The notes: generated by a model from the letters alone, not told the origin. A stretch of DNA of 64,000 nucleotides from Reticulitermes lucifugus (GCA_026260175.1 JAKCWW010000069.1:83580-147579); one strand, 5' to 3'; positions 25,349-37,684 are shown, counted from the first letter of the stretch. Numbers and translations: made by a program.

Positions 25349-28326
25349 ATACACAGGAAAAATTTCACTCTATCCTTACCTTTGTACACCTTCCTCTTGA
25401 AAACATCATGTGTGCATGTTATTTCGATTAGGTGTACATGTCCGTAATATACCTTTTTACACTTGAAAGTTAATAAGAAAGTCAGCCCTGATTTTCCCTG
25501 TCAGTTTGAGTTTTAAAATGTCGCGAAGAATTTGTGCCTATTTCTTTTTAGTACAAACGAAGGCTGCATGCTGATAGGAACGCAGCCTTAATATCCAAGG
25601 AGACAACAAAGCAACACACCATGACAGCCAGTTACCAGTTATTGGAGGGCAAATCAGAGTGAAATAATTGATATTCATGTTATTTTTCGGTTTTCAGTAG
25701 GTATCAAACTGAAAATGAAATTGAAAAAACGAAACCTAGCGATACTCGGGTTGGACCGACTTATGTAACTCCTTAAACCTTAGTGGTTAGTGTATGTACT
25801 GCCAGGTTTAACACTAGCAACCCTATTTTAGCTACACAGTGTAATGTGTTCCACATAATCATTTAAATAAACAGCCGTATTTCCGTAAATAATATTAAAT
25901 AGTTCGTTTTCCCAATGGATGCACGTTGTTCTTTGTGAGGTGCAAATTGAATTTATATAAAATGTAGATTAATGTTCGTCGTCAAAGGTTCAAGGTTCTG
26001 AATGGGTATTATGAAACTATGTTCCTATACTGTACTTTTAAGGAATGGGTCTAATGTTTTGGCCCACCGACTGGACAAGTATGAGGGTTTCGATTTCTTG
26101 TTTCCACGTCTATGTGTGAGAGTGAACGCTAGCCATAAACATGAAACCCGCTACTGGTGGGGTTGTACGCTATACCAAGTGGACAATGGCTATTCTGTGG
26201 CGAAGCGTTACCACAGTAACGTATCATCTCCCCCACCCCATCTTTTTCTTTTGTACTCCTCTTTCTATTTCCCAAGGCTATAAAATGGTCCAGCGAACAT
26301 CGGAGAAGAGAAGGAACGGGAGAATGAAACCTAACCTAACCCTATACTGCCACTGCTATCTCTACAGTCTTCTACACAGTAGTGTAAGGCAGGCGGTGGG
26401 CCACCAGGGGAAGGTTCCACCATCATGTAGCACGAGTTATGACAATGACGTAGCCTGCGGCTGTTGTGAAAAGGGAAGATAGGAAGTTGAGGGGTATGGA
26501 ATGCACGAGGTATGAATACTAGGCTGGATATAAGAGGGCCGAAATTTAGGTTGTCTGATATTGATGTTCTGTCAGCGGTTGACGTGTGATGGAAGGGTTC
26601 GGAGACGTAGCCGGCGACTTATGAGGCCACGAAAATGTCCTTTGGAGATAAAGAATACAGCGCTGTATAAAAGTCATCCTCTATAGTGAGTTAGTGGCTG
26701 TGACTTGCCACTTTTTATGTAATATATGTGCAGTTTCCTGGATACAGATACCGTAGCCGTGAGTAGAATATGTGATCTGCTTAATCTTTAATAACAGTCG
26801 GAAATATCTGATACATGAAATATTTAATATGGCATTGTGAAAGTGGTTTGATGATGTAATGTCAGGACGGCAGTATAAATGTGCTGCCAACTTACGGAAG
26901 ACACCTAAGCCATAGATTTCCGCACTGATAACATAACGGCGGGGGATGTTTAGATTCTATAAAGTAGGCCTACGCCATAAACACCATTTATATTTTGTAA
27001 ACAAACGATACCTTAAAATTTCTTGACGATATTTGTTGTCCCTGTAAAGCAAATACACTCGTCATGTGTTGTGTTTTGACGCTAGCGCAGTCGGCGGTGT
27101 GTGACAGAACTGTTACTTTGCAAACTTCTTTTCCCTCATGAAACAGGAATTTATCGTAACCCACCCATACACAATTTTTCAGGAGAGAGAAAATACTTGA
27201 CAGATCCTTAATAGACCAGCATGTAAACATGTTATCTTTTCACGAAAATATAAGGAGAAGAAATTGTTTTGTGGACACAACATTTTGACAGAAGGTGTGT
27301 TTTTAAACCAACTGGTTATTAATGAGGGAATCTGTTTGATGAATTGTGTGGGTATAACAAATTGCTGTTTCTTGAGCATTTTGATTCCGAAGTAGGGGTT
27401 TATCATATGAGCAATATAAGATTGTGCCCTGGTCTTGCCGCGTAGAAGCGGCAAGGCAGTAATAATCCATTACAAATATGAAATAAAATGCCAGAAATGT
27501 TTCGGCATTATATGTTCAGTACAGAAATTGCTTTTATACAGGCTTACTTAAACAGAACCCATTAACTGCAAATGATAAGTAAGAAAACGCTGTATTATTA
27601 TGTTTGAGGTTACCACGTCTATAACTATGACGATTGTTATTGTCTATAATGTCACACCGGTTATTTCGATAGGTACCAACCTTTCCGACGTTCATATTTC
27701 CTCCATCTTCACTCTTCTACCTTGAATACCAAAGCAGCAGCTTTCTCCGAAATGTTGGTACCTGTGGACCAAACTACATAATGTTGCGCCCCAAAAGAAG
27801 TCAATATTCTGCACGTAATATGACGGGCTTTGAAGCTACACACCAATTTAAATGTTTTGTTATGCTAAAAAAGTGAAACCTTGTATTCAAATTACTGTTG
27901 CTGCTCCTCGGATACATACATATGAGTCGTGAAAGGAATAAATTTGTATTTTCGTTTCTTAAGTGGAAACTCTGACTGCCAGAGGAACCTTCTAGAGCAG
28001 ACAGTTTGCGGAGTCATATGGCTCAGCCAGACAGAAGGACAAGCTAACATGTGGTCTTGGCAGCCTGTGAAACGATTGTAAAGTTGGATATCAACAAGGA
28101 TGTGAAAGCAGAAAAGGAATAAATTTGTCGCAGCCCTGCTTCATAAGGTAATATTCTGCTGACGAGAACAGGAGACGTCAGCCCCCAAAACTGTCAGTTA
28201 CTTGCCAGAGATATAGGAAAGTGTTAGTCGATATGAATTGAGATTGTTCAACCTAATTATGGTGGTAGTCTACTTGTATATGGTAATAATGAAGCTGTTG
28301 TTATAAAAGTGGCATTTGACCTAAGT
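25349..28326. other. Intronic sequence, no feature recognised
   Basis: Overlapping ORFs of 93 and 113 codons (26002-26482) have no recognised motif. aacctaaccctaacc-like words near 26330 are too short to be telomeric. No shared repeat seen. Confidence 0.35.
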
Positions 28327-28338
28327 ATGAGAAAATTT
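28327..28338 (+). repeat. Left target-site duplication of the S4 SINE
   Basis: atgagaaaattt, identical to 28600-28611. Confidence 0.9.
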
Positions 28339-28599
28339 ATCGATCTCAGTGGCCGTACGGTCTAAGGCGTGGGTCTACGGCCGCTCACTTATTGGGATTG
28401 TGGGTTCGAATCCCACCGGGGGCATGGATGTCTGTCTCTTGTGAGTGTTGTGTGTTGTCAGGTAGATGTCTCTGCGACGGGCTGGTCACCCGTCCAGGGG
28501 AGTCCTACCGAGTGTCGATGTGTCTAAAGTGTTTGATCGCGAAACCTCGAAAAATAAGGAGGCCTGGGCCCCCTAGTGGCTGTCGAGCCATAGAAAAAA
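28339..28599 (+). mobile_element. tRNA-derived SINE family S4 with perfect target-site duplications
   Basis: The head gtggccgtacggtctaaggc has an A-box-like look, and gggttcgaatcccac contains a perfect B-box (ggttcgaatcc). A roughly 180-bp body ends in an A-rich tail. The element is flanked by the identical 12-mer atgagaaaattt at 28327-28338 and 28600-28611. This is the signature of LINE-machinery retroposition. The perfect duplication suggests a fairly recent insertion. The 89-codon ORF across it is a repeat translation. Confidence 0.9.
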
Positions 28600-28611
28600 A
28601 TGAGAAAATTT
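28600..28611 (+). repeat. Right target-site duplication of the S4 SINE
   Basis: atgagaaaattt, identical to 28327-28338. Confidence 0.9.
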
Positions 28612-28667
28612 GGTGGAATAAAAAAAACAGTATTTACTTGAAACCTCATATTATGAAATGATGATTT

Positions 28668-28835
28668 TAGTCTTGTGGGATATGACGCTGTGTAGATTGT
28701 TACGTAGGTACAGGCATTTCAGAAGAGCTTGCTGTCCAAGAAGTGTTTCTCGGGCTATAATCCTAGAGTAGCTTGCTACCTTCATCTTCATTGTAGTCAA
28801 AAAACACACCTTGGACTACGTTCAAGATGGAGGGA
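28668..28835. repeat. Fold-back repeat family F1, left-arm copy
   Basis: Contains tagtcttgtgggatatgacg, then ctgtgtagattg, and caccttcatc-like central words. The right arm is degraded. Confidence 0.5.
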
Positions 28836-30429
28836 TACATTTCCTTCTAATTGTTGGTAACTACGTAAAATGTACACTGCATCATGTGCCAGAATACTAG
28901 GATTTTCATTAACACTTCCTAAGAACTGCAAGTCTCACACAAGGTGCGTTTTATCAGTTCTTCAAGTAATTTCTTTTAACAACTTTTGTGAAATGAAGAC
29001 ATTTAATTCCCTTGGGAATAATTGAGAGAATTCGGTAATGTTATTGCATTATTTCCCTGGAGAAGCTACTGTATTGCAGACAGTCTTAACTCCTCTTTGA
29101 ACCCTTATCCCATTGCAACATTGAAACACGTGCAGAGTAAATTGGTTCTCGAACGAAACACCAAATATCAAGCCATCCAGCAATTCCTTCTGGTTTTTCT
29201 TCACAAAACTTTATATTAGGTATCTTGCACCTCGTGCCTCTACCCCTAACCTTGGCAGTCCCTGTGACACGCATAGAAATCGCCGCCAAGTAGCCAATAA
29301 CTGCAGTTAGTGGGGGTCTCACGACCAATTTCCTCAGATTTGGGAGTGGGGGATTGTTGGTAGGTCCGAGCGACGGTTCTGTTCGGAATCACCAAGCAGT
29401 AGGAATGTTATTATTTGTGTGCGGGAAACGTGCCGGCTAGTCTCATGCTGCTGAAGTATGGTACAAATATCGGACGAATTGTATGTGGCATTACAGATAC
29501 GTACCAATCGAGCTTTATCTTCATCAGTAGGAAAGAAATTACCGGATGCTGTTTCGCCAAATAATGTCTTCTGCAGTGATGGGTAGACAAAGTGTACATA
29601 TTCTGAAACACGCCAACACTTTAGGTTATTTTATACCAACTCTCTTACTATCATAGCAAACATTTCCAGTGTTACCTTGAATCCTGAAGCAGGACTAAAA
29701 GCATCCCAGTAGACTGTATGTAGACCTGTGTGTAGTTTTACATATTAATATTTAATCAAACAGTTTGTAGTTCCACATCGATGTCGGGAACACCCATATC
29801 GTTGTCGAATCATTTATGAGCGTAAAGTTTCTTAAACTGAAGTACAGACTTAAATACAGTGTTAAACCTTGCATATATAGGCTTTGTTATAGGCTGTTAA
29901 GTTGGTTGGACATAAATACAATTACGTATAGACTACAAGAGGAAGTTTAAAGTGATTAAAAATTCAAACTTTATAATTTAATTTAATTTAGTCTAAAAGA
30001 TTTTGTGAATGTCTTCCTTTTATTTGCTTGAGATTACTGACACAGCAAGTTGGGTCCAGCGGTAGAAACTCGGACTGATTAACTAAAGCATTCTCGTGGT
30101 TTTCCTCATTCACTATGGGCAAATGCTGTGATAGTAGACCTACCTTAAATTCGGCAACGAAAGATTTGTAGCATATTATTTTCAGTTTATTGTGCATCCA
30201 ATAATTTGATGGTATATAGTAAGAGTTAATGACAGTGTCGTTAAAGCAAATATCCAGAAAACACAGCATATACACAACTGTCATGATGACTAAAAATTCG
30301 TAATTTTATTTTTTACTACTAACCGGCTAAAACATCTCAATGAAGACTTGTGAAAGCTTTCACTAGTTTCAAATGAACACAACTTAATTTTTTCTACCAA
30401 AAAATTGCGTTACATTTCTCAAAAGAAAT
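28836..30429. other. Intronic sequence, no feature recognised
   Basis: ORFs up to 98 codons without motifs. No repeat shared with the rest of the window was recognised. Confidence 0.35.
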
Positions 30430-30625
30430 CTTTTTACCCTATCCTACCCTATAAGAGTTTCTAGGCTTCCGCCGCAGGGATCCAGTGATTGAGGTTAGCT
30501 CGGTCTAAGGGACCCAACTGAGTAGGTGTCTCCCTCCCCCTTTACCTGAGGACGGAAGCAGATCCAGCTTCCGAAACATCGTGATTTTATATTTCCGGAC
30601 GATGGACAAAGTCAAGAAACCAATT
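30430..30625. repeat. Repeat related to inverted-repeat element F2
   Basis: Contains gatccagtgattgaggttag, ggacccaactgagtaggtg, and ccagcttccgaaacatcgtg followed by gatggacaaagtc. The last two blocks match the end and flank of the 13841-14012 element; the first two match 48083-48140. Confidence 0.55.
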
Positions 30626-31445
30626 AGTTCTCAATCTTACGTACGATTGGCAGAACCTTTTAGAAAAGTTTTATTCTTGCAAAAGCTAATTTAAGTTACT
30701 TAATTTAAATATTTTCTTATATTACTCTGCGACTGAACGTGCACCGACTCATATTCACTTATCATTATAGAGTCTTAACATACTGAATAAAGCAATCGCG
30801 TCCCACATGCAGGTGTAGTGTGCACCGCTTTACTGCAGTAGACGTTTGCTTGCAAGCTGTTACAACGGTGCATGCGCCGCATTATGTAGACTTCAAGTGA
30901 GGTAGGGCGGGGTACACAAATAGTATTTGCCATGCCGACGACGTATTGTTTATACATTTGCCCACGACACCTTGCAAACAAAGCTGTTGTAACAGGCAAC
31001 CCCTCCTCATCTCACTTACATTAGAATAGAATGTACACTTCATTGTACATAAGTTCTTGACTGTACCTTTTGACGGACCAGATCTGAAGGGACACCGCCC
31101 ACGTACTCTAGTTAATTGTTCTAGCTTTAATGAGAGTTTTGTGGTTTTCCTCAGTTTCTCCAAACAGTTCCTGCGATAATACAGAGAGTCAGGCTTCAAC
31201 CGTCTCTCCTTGTCCTTTACATTCATTCTACGCTGTTTAGATTGAGATTCTGAGAGTGTCATTAAATAGATCACAAAAAGTAAGTAAACAGGGTCTTGTG
31301 AATGTCACTGCGGAATCTCTTCAAAACCGAAAATTATTTACGGCTATATCCGAGGGAAATCCGTGGTATAGGCAACATAAAATAAATCATTACTCAGTGC
31401 TAAAGCAAAATTCCTTAAAGCAGAAGTAACTGTACGTAACACTTT
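30626..31445. other. Intronic sequence, unassigned
   Basis: A minus-strand ORF of 130 codons (30882-31274) has no recognised domain. Nothing else identified. Confidence 0.35.
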
Positions 31446-31598
31446 ATAATAATAATAATAATAATAATAGTGTGTTAATAATTTGAAAGAGAAACGCTGG
31501 GATGTAGTTGGCACGAAACTGTCCGGACCACTCGGGGATCCGGATTACTGAGGGACCTCTCTCTCTCTCTAAATATATATATATATATATATATATAT
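31446..31598. repeat. Cluster of microsatellites (AAT, CT, AT)
   Basis: AAT units at 31446-31469, CT units at 31556-31570 and AT units at 31573-31598. Confidence 0.9.
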
Positions 31599-31605
31599 GC
31601 ATACA

Positions 31606-31785
31606 CAGATGGACCCCCATTATAATGACATCGGTTTATACGACACCTCGTCTATAGCGTCAGATATTCTGTGGTACCAATTAATTCCTCCCCGTTAACC
31701 ATAACATTACTCCTCGGTTATAACAACGCACGTTTATAACGACACAAAATATTCAGTCCCTCTCATGACATTATAACCGACTTCG
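31606..31785. mobile_element. Possible pogo/Tigger-like short element
   Basis: Repeated words of the type ttataatgacatcggtttat, gttataacaac and cattataaccgacttcgac, in opposed orientation at the two ends, resemble pogo-like terminal repeats built on CGGTTATAACGA. It carries no transposase. Confidence 0.4.
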
Positions 31786-31867
31786 ACTATATATATAAAA
31801 TATGTATAATTTTTCAACTACAGTACGTTGTGTTGTTTTCGACGCATTCGTGGTTGATTTATGAGAT

Positions 31868-32230
31868 ACAAAATGTAACTACTGGGAGACTACGTCAGGC
31901 GTAGATGGGGATATAATATTTAAACAAATCTTAAAAGAAGTAGTATTTGTAAGCAAAGGTAATTGTAAATTTAGGCAGGGATTGTAAAACGCAGCAACCT
32001 GGTATTTCACATATATGTGCCTGTGTAAATCATAACGGCCCATTAAATAAATTAAGGCATGAAAATGTGAATTCGATTTTACATGAATAAGGCCAGGGTT
32101 CAGTGGCGGATTTTTGTGAATGTGGTAATGAATCTTCGGGTTCTATAAAAGGCAGTTATTTTTTAACAGCTGCGCTGCTGTTACTTCTGGAAAGGCCTTT
32201 ACTCTGTAGAGTTCGTCAGAATCCTTAGTT
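31868..32230 (+). repeat. LINE 3'-end remnant (family L1, disrupted)
   Basis: Pieces gcgtagatggggatataata and atcttaaaagaagt at the left, and cagtggcggatttttgtga and cttcgggttctataaaaggc at the right, align in order with 43062-43210 and 53160-53300. The middle is replaced by unrelated sequence. Confidence 0.5.
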
Positions 32231-32574
32231 ATTTTTCACTATAGAAACATGAAGATCTATAAAATACCTTCGTTTCCAAAAAAATAAAATGTTGTTCTGT
32301 CTTCCATTCTAGATTTCACGTAGCCCTTAATTTCATTTAAGCTTCCCGAAACGGCTGCAGATAGGAGACAAGGGTTGGTCTTTCTTCTTTGGTTTGGGCA
32401 CCTGGCTAGCAAACTCTTAAAATTGGAAAATTGCTGGCTGTACAAAATCTTCTGAATTTCAGAAATAAGCTGAACACAATTTTTTAACCATTACCTTATT
32501 CGGTGAATATGAACTGCATTAGGAATGTATTTAAATAGAGATAAACATGTCTCTGTGCAAGCCACGAAAACATA

Positions 32575-32832
32575 TGGGGCACTGGAGATACATATCCACG
32601 CATTCTTAATGCCGACACTAAATGGAGATGAATGGTCAGCTTTAAGCCCCGGCCACTTTACAGCCGGAGAAAGAGCCCAGATAAAGCCCCTATTATCCAG
32701 TGGCTAGCAGGCTGGATGAGTGCCAGGATGCTTTGGAGAAACGAAAAGTCTCTTCCATCTGCCAGGAATTGAACCAGATTTTTAGGTCGTTCATCCCATA
32801 GCCTAGTCACTATACCGACCGAGCTGTCCTGG
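32575..32832 (-). repeat. SINE family S2, near full-length, minus orientation
   Basis: The body (ccccggccactttacagccg, gaaagagcccagataaagcc) is followed by a reversed head (ccaggaattgaaccagattt, cctagtcactataccgaccg, agctgtcctgg). A 60-codon ORF inside is a repeat translation. Confidence 0.7.
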
Positions 32833-33412
32833 ATCATCTGGAAATCGATTTGGACTGTTTAAAATGAAGTTCACCTTTTGACTGAACGATTTGGTCAGAC
32901 AGCGCGCGGATCATGACTGAAACAGCATAGGATTACCAAGGCCGTGTACGTTATTGTAGGATTATTAGATGCAAGTGTAGAATGTAGATGTTAATGGCTC
33001 TGGATAGAGTGGAGTGCGAGGTACATTCCTTGCGCATAGCCATCTGCAGCAGCTGTCGGCCGGTTGTTACAGCGCCTTGCTCTGACTTCATCATCACTGC
33101 CATGTGTCACAGGTCAGCCTCATAACCATGACGGGTCCGAGGACCCTGCTTGTTCTCGCTCAGGGGCAACAGCTTGCGCATCTACCACTACAGGCACCAT
33201 CAAGGGAAATGCAACATTTCCTTCTTTGTTACTGCTGTCGGAGTCAGGAGTTTGCGCAGCGGTACAATGTATTTGTAAGGTAAAACCTCTATTTCAGTGT
33301 CTTCAAACTTGCCTTTTTCTTTCTCCCTGCTCTTCCAGAAAAGATCTTACTCAGTACCTTGAAGCTTTTGATGAAAATTTCCTTCCACGTCTCACCAAAT
33401 CCTCACTCCGGT

Positions 33413-33682
33413 GCACGTCATGAAGGCATGTTGAGAAGTGGAGGTACAGCTCTACGCTTTCTTGACCTCTGCGCTAGGTGGGAGTTGTCAGCTTCATGCT
33501 TCAGCCACTTTTCTGCCGGCGAAAGAGTCCCCGGCGTTCTTTTACCAACAGGCGGAGTGGACTTGAGAGTCAGTCTGGACGTTTCGGAGAAGAGAAAATC
33601 TCTTTTCTGACTGGAATCGAACAACGATTTCTCTGTCGTCCATTCCGTAGCTTAGTCGCTATAGTGGCGGAGCTATCCGGGC
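33413..33682 (-). repeat. SINE family S2, near full-length, minus orientation
   Basis: Starts gtcatgaaggcatgttgaga and continues with gcgaaagagtccccggcg. It ends with a reversed tRNA-like head (gactggaatcgaacaacgat, gcttagtcgctatagtgg, agctatccgggc). The three overlapping ORFs here (33359-33774) are repeat translations. Confidence 0.7.
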
Positions 33683-33689
33683 TAACATT

Positions 33690-34068
33690 TTTCATTAAAC
33701 TTTATATTCATTTCCTACTCTGTCTTGCGACAAGTCTGCAGCCTCTTCCAAGGCGATTTCTCTGCAGATTTTAATCTAGTGATTCCTCTTTCAATTTCCA
33801 GTATCCTTTCCTTTCAACAAGGTCATCCAGTAGTCGCTTACTTCTTCTTCCTCGTCTCCCTGTCACTTCTATCCTTCCTTCTATGTTTCCTTCAATGACA
33901 TGTTTTAGAAGGCAGTTCCTAAGCAAGATATGACCAATCCAGTTAGCCTTCCTTTTTATTGTACGTAGAATGTTCCTTTCCTCCTTGACTTCATTTTTCA
34001 CGCGATGGGTCCAACTGATTTTCTCTATTCTTCTCCAGCACCACATTTCAAAACGTTCAAAGTACAAA
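33690..34068 (-). pseudogene. LINE reverse-transcriptase C-terminal fragment (family L2)
   Basis: The minus strand reads RFEMWCWRRIEKISW, then RKANWIGHILLRNCLLKHV and RGRRSKRLLDDL. This is the conserved tail that follows the reverse transcriptase domain in an abundant insect non-LTR retrotransposon. The frame is open for 98 codons (33771-34067), then continues past a stop toward 33700 with residual similarity. The endonuclease and catalytic reverse transcriptase parts are absent, so it is a dead 5'-truncated copy. Confidence 0.75.
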
Positions 34069-34129
34069 TGTTATGTACCACACGAAATTGACACAAATCT
34101 CATGCATCCGAGTCCTTAATTGAGAAGCT

Positions 34130-34320
34130 AGCCACAGCAGAGTTGGTCACGTTATTTGTAGCCTTTTTGTGAAATCCTAAGTTACTTCACCTATTTCCCA
34201 AGATCTAGTCCGCCATTGATCCCTTCTAGGCCAGATAAATCTAGTCTGTATCATCCTATTTTTAAGACCCATTTTAATATCATCCTTTAATCTACGGCAA
34301 GACAATGAGGAGGTTGTTTT
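34130..34320 (-). repeat. LINE L1-family 3' fragment, minus orientation
   Basis: The minus strand reads RRLKDDIKMGLKNRM and then RDQWRT, a degraded form of the RRRWEDNIKMDLKE...RDRWR tail seen in other L1 copies. It lies directly upstream (in element sense) of the L2 fragment. Confidence 0.45.
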
Positions 34321-36114
34321 ATACTGTATGCTTTTCTAGCCACGATTACTGCATCTGTTGCATGGGTAGGAATTATGTGTCATGTGGGCAGGAATAGCTG
34401 GAGTTTAAGCCGTACGATTTTAGTCATATCCTTTATACAGTGAAACCAGTCTTAAACGGAACCTGGGCATAGCGGGAACATGTCTTAACAGACAACTTTT
34501 ACCAGTCTCGATGATCTGGAGTCCCGAAGATCCAAACTTCCGTACCTGTATTTTATGAAATCTTTCTGCAACGGAATATTTCTGTCCCTTGCGGTTCCGT
34601 TATAGGCATATTTCACTGTACTTCCAGAGGAAACTATTTTAAAATGTCGGTACTTGTATGATGTAATATTCACTGTTATGTCATGAAATGGCGAGAAGAG
34701 GATGACGTTGAATATGCAAGTCTGGCATTGCACGATAGTTGTTTTCTGTGTATGAATACTCCTTTGGTGTAATCATCCCCAATATACCCTCAGAGAGAGA
34801 GAGCGCTCGAGCTAGGTGCCGTTCATGCATGCATAACTTGCAGCAGCATCAGAGCTGTCCCCATATGTATGATTAATGTTCATCTGAACAAATTGTCTAG
34901 AAAAACATGCCCCCCCTCTCCTGTTGTGTAATCTTCTACCCTTTTGTACATCCTCTCACCCCTCTAACCCCCCACTCTACGAAGTATTTCTTTGAAAATA
35001 ATATGTGCGCGCGCGTTTCGAATTGAACATGATGTCACATCCGGCTTACTTCTCGGTAGAATACTTTTGAATTTTGAACCTTTCGCCAAGTAGGGGAAGA
35101 GGAAAAGGGGTTGGTATGAAATGAGATAAAGCAATCTACAAAATGAAATTGTGGGGAGTTCATATACAGTTGTCAAGACAGAAGTTAATATCCCCACCCT
35201 GCATGTGGCCTTGAGTCTCTTTTTAATTCGTACGTAAATTAGATATATGAACAGTCTATTTGTGGTTATCAATACGTGTTTCGATGCCACTGGCTGTCTT
35301 ATATTTGGAGAGATGAGGGCATTCAGCTGTATTCGCTATGAGAACTGAGTTTTTTGTGTCAGAAATATCCGTTTAATTTTTTTAATAATAGAAGAAAAAC
35401 CGAGCAATGTCATTTTATGTCAAGAATATGTATCTGAAGGAATCCAACCGCTTAATATTACTTCCCTTTATTATTATTATTATTACTAATATTATTATTG
35501 TGGGCATATATGAAATGAAGTGAACGTAACAATGTTTTAAATTGGTTTCTTTCAAGTTTTAACAAACTCTAAACTGTAGACCACTGATTTGTCGCTTCGA
35601 AGATTCAATCAGCATAAACAATATTTGGCGTTCAGTTTCTCTGCTGCCTTGCTATTTTCAAAACATCATTATACCTCATGACGGCGGAATTTATTGCTGA
35701 AGTCTCAGATATGGTATCAAGACACAGGTACTTACACAGAACGAGTTACATCAACACAGATTGAAGTACTCAGACTTGCTACAGAATTCTGGTTAAGTAA
35801 TGGAGCTCATTTTGTTATTATCCTGCGCATGTCTTCGTAATGTTATACTTGGCTTTTAAAAATGAACACAATAGAAATGAGTCTGCTCTCTTTCCAACGT
35901 CTCACTATTTCTGTGCGCCTCACAGACGAACTGAGGGTTTTGATACCATCTTAAGTAAAATGATATGTAACAAATTTTTTAACAATTACGGCTATGGGGT
36001 TTACAACCAGGTTTCGATTTCTGGCAGTAGCAGAGATATTACCATTCGCCACTCTTATCCAGGCTGAATCTAAGACCCATGCAACTTTCCATTCAATAGT
36101 ATTCGCGGTCTCGT
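34321..36114. other. Intronic sequence with an ATT tract
   Basis: ATT/ACT repeats at 35469-35500 and a GA run at 34793-34803. The minus-strand ORF of 108 codons (34964-35290) has no recognised domain. Confidence 0.35.
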
Positions 36115-36215
36115 CCCCAGTTGTAAAGCGGCCCGTGTCTGAAACTGTTCACCTCCATCTAGTGGTGAAGTTAAGAATGCATGCAGTAGCACATTCACTC
36201 CCCATGTATCTTCAT
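36115..36215 (+). repeat. SINE family S2 fragment, plus orientation
   Basis: Contains gtaaagcggcccgtgtctga and cacctccatctagtggtgaa, matching the 3' body of plus copies at 37688 and 40766. Confidence 0.5.
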
Positions 36216-36304
36216 TGTGGTCTTATTTTTCCTGCAGCCTATGCTTAGGCCATTTGACCTGTTCCATCTGTTACGTGTCAGATTTAAGAGATCTGAATTT
36301 TTCA

Positions 36305-36435
36305 TGTTGGTGATGCTGAAAATTCAGGTCTTCAGGGTTTTTACGCCTTTTTCACTGGTGAACACTTACCGACGTTCCGGTAGATCGTAGCGTCTTCATA
36401 TCCAGGGTAAAGCAGTCGGCGAAAATTGTTCAAAT
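36305..36435. repeat. Fold-back repeat family F1, partial
   Basis: Contains gctgaaaattcaggtcttca, then gtgaacacttaccgacgttc and gtcttcatatccagggtaaa. The right arm is missing. Confidence 0.55.
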
Positions 36436-36514
36436 TTAAATTCACATAATCCGGAATTTTGTTAGGATCGTTGTGTTGGTTCGTCTTTAAATATGGGCAC
36501 TCTACCGAATTACG

Positions 36515-36823
36515 GGGTACGCGGTGGCGCAGTTTGTTGAGGCACTGCGCTACGAGCCGGAAGGTCGCAGGTTCGATTCTCGATGGGTCATTGGAATTTT
36601 TCATTGCCTTAATCCTTCCGGCCGCACTCAGCCTCTGACAGAGATGAGTACCAGGAATACTTCTTGGGGGGTAAAGGCGACCGGTGCGTAGGGCTGACAA
36701 CCTTACCACTTTCATGTGCCGATTGTCTGGATATCTGGGAGCCTCAACCTCCTGGAACCCTAAGGGCCTGTCCAGGCCTGTAATGGGATAGCTTTACCTG
36801 TACCTGTACCTTTACCTTTACCC
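36515..36823 (+). mobile_element. tRNA-derived SINE family S3 with target-site duplications
   Basis: A tRNA-like head (ggtggcgcagtttgttgagg, B-box ggttcgattct at 36571-36581) leads into a body with tgagtaccaggaatacttct and ggtgcgtagggctgacaacc. It ends in tandem tacctg/taccttt units. The 10-mer ccgaattacg flanks it at 36505-36514 and 36824-36833. A second copy lies at 48298. The 124-codon minus ORF (36341-36715) overlaps it and is not a gene. Confidence 0.82.
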
Positions 36824-37150
36824 CCGAATTACGCGATGGTTACGTTCCGGAAGGTTCTGTGCAAGTCGGAATTGAGTATGCGTGTGGTCAAATATGTGTA
36901 AATACTTGTACAAGGGAGTCCAGATGAAACCGAAAATCCAACACTGTAACCTGATCGACCCCAGCATGACCGCCCCGCTACCTGTGTTATCACCCAGCAG
37001 TTTTCTTCCTCCATCTTCATCTCATTACCCTTTCATTTCCGCAAGGAAATATTCGACGCGCTTTTCAAAAATGTTATTGTTTTATTTTCTTTACCTTTTT
37101 TTTTAAATTTCTTAGGTCTGAAATTGTGTAACTTGAAATTGCATAATTTT
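36824..37150. repeat. Unassigned sequence with terminal-repeat-like words
   Basis: gaattacgcgatggttacgt at the left and a short gtaacttgaaattgcataat at the right resemble ends of small DNA elements. Related wording (ttgcgttcctgaaaaagtgg) occurs near 55649. The evidence is thin. Confidence 0.25.
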
Positions 37151-37461
37151 GGAAGTATTTATAACGCCCTCCCCCCTCCTTGGTAATGCGGATGTGTACT
37201 AAATCATTGGTTGATCCATATCGATTCTTCATTAAATAGTGTAACATCTTTCCTTTAGACAATAACAGGTCTTAGTCTTGAACCTTCTCTTTCCCAGCCG
37301 AATCCAGTAACATGCTGAGAACTTAGTTCTTTTTGATTAATTTCATTATGGTAACATATGCACATCTTACCTCTCCAGTTGTTTTCATTCAGTCAAAATT
37401 CGATATGTTTCTTGTTTTTACCCAAACACTACTTATTGCATGTAGGCTAAAAAATTTTTGT

Positions 37462-37680
37462 CATCTGGAATATGACGCCATGTAGTCCGGTGTATCGGTA
37501 CCACCATTCTGGAGGAGTATGGTTTCTGTATTTTGGGGATACTCCAAGAAATGTAGTGCTGTACCCAGAAGATGGAGGCATAAATCTTCTCCGAAATGTA
37601 TGTCCTACGTGCGAGTCTCTACGATGTCATATCCCAAGAGAAGTAAATCATCTGCGTTGCTGTGAGAATATCAAATACTC
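37462..37680. repeat. Fold-back repeat family F1, both arms
   Basis: gaatatgacgccatgtagtc at the left is mirrored by acgatgtcatatcccaagag and ctgtgagaatatcaaatac at the right. The 99-codon ORF across it (37472-37771) is a translation of repeats. Confidence 0.65.
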
Positions 37681-37684
37681 ATTT

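Noticed and set aside
26320-26345. aacctaacc words resembling the insect telomere repeat
   Set aside because: Only two or three units; too short to be an interstitial telomere array.
28392-28661. 89-codon ORF
   Set aside because: Lies almost wholly inside the S4 SINE and its tail.
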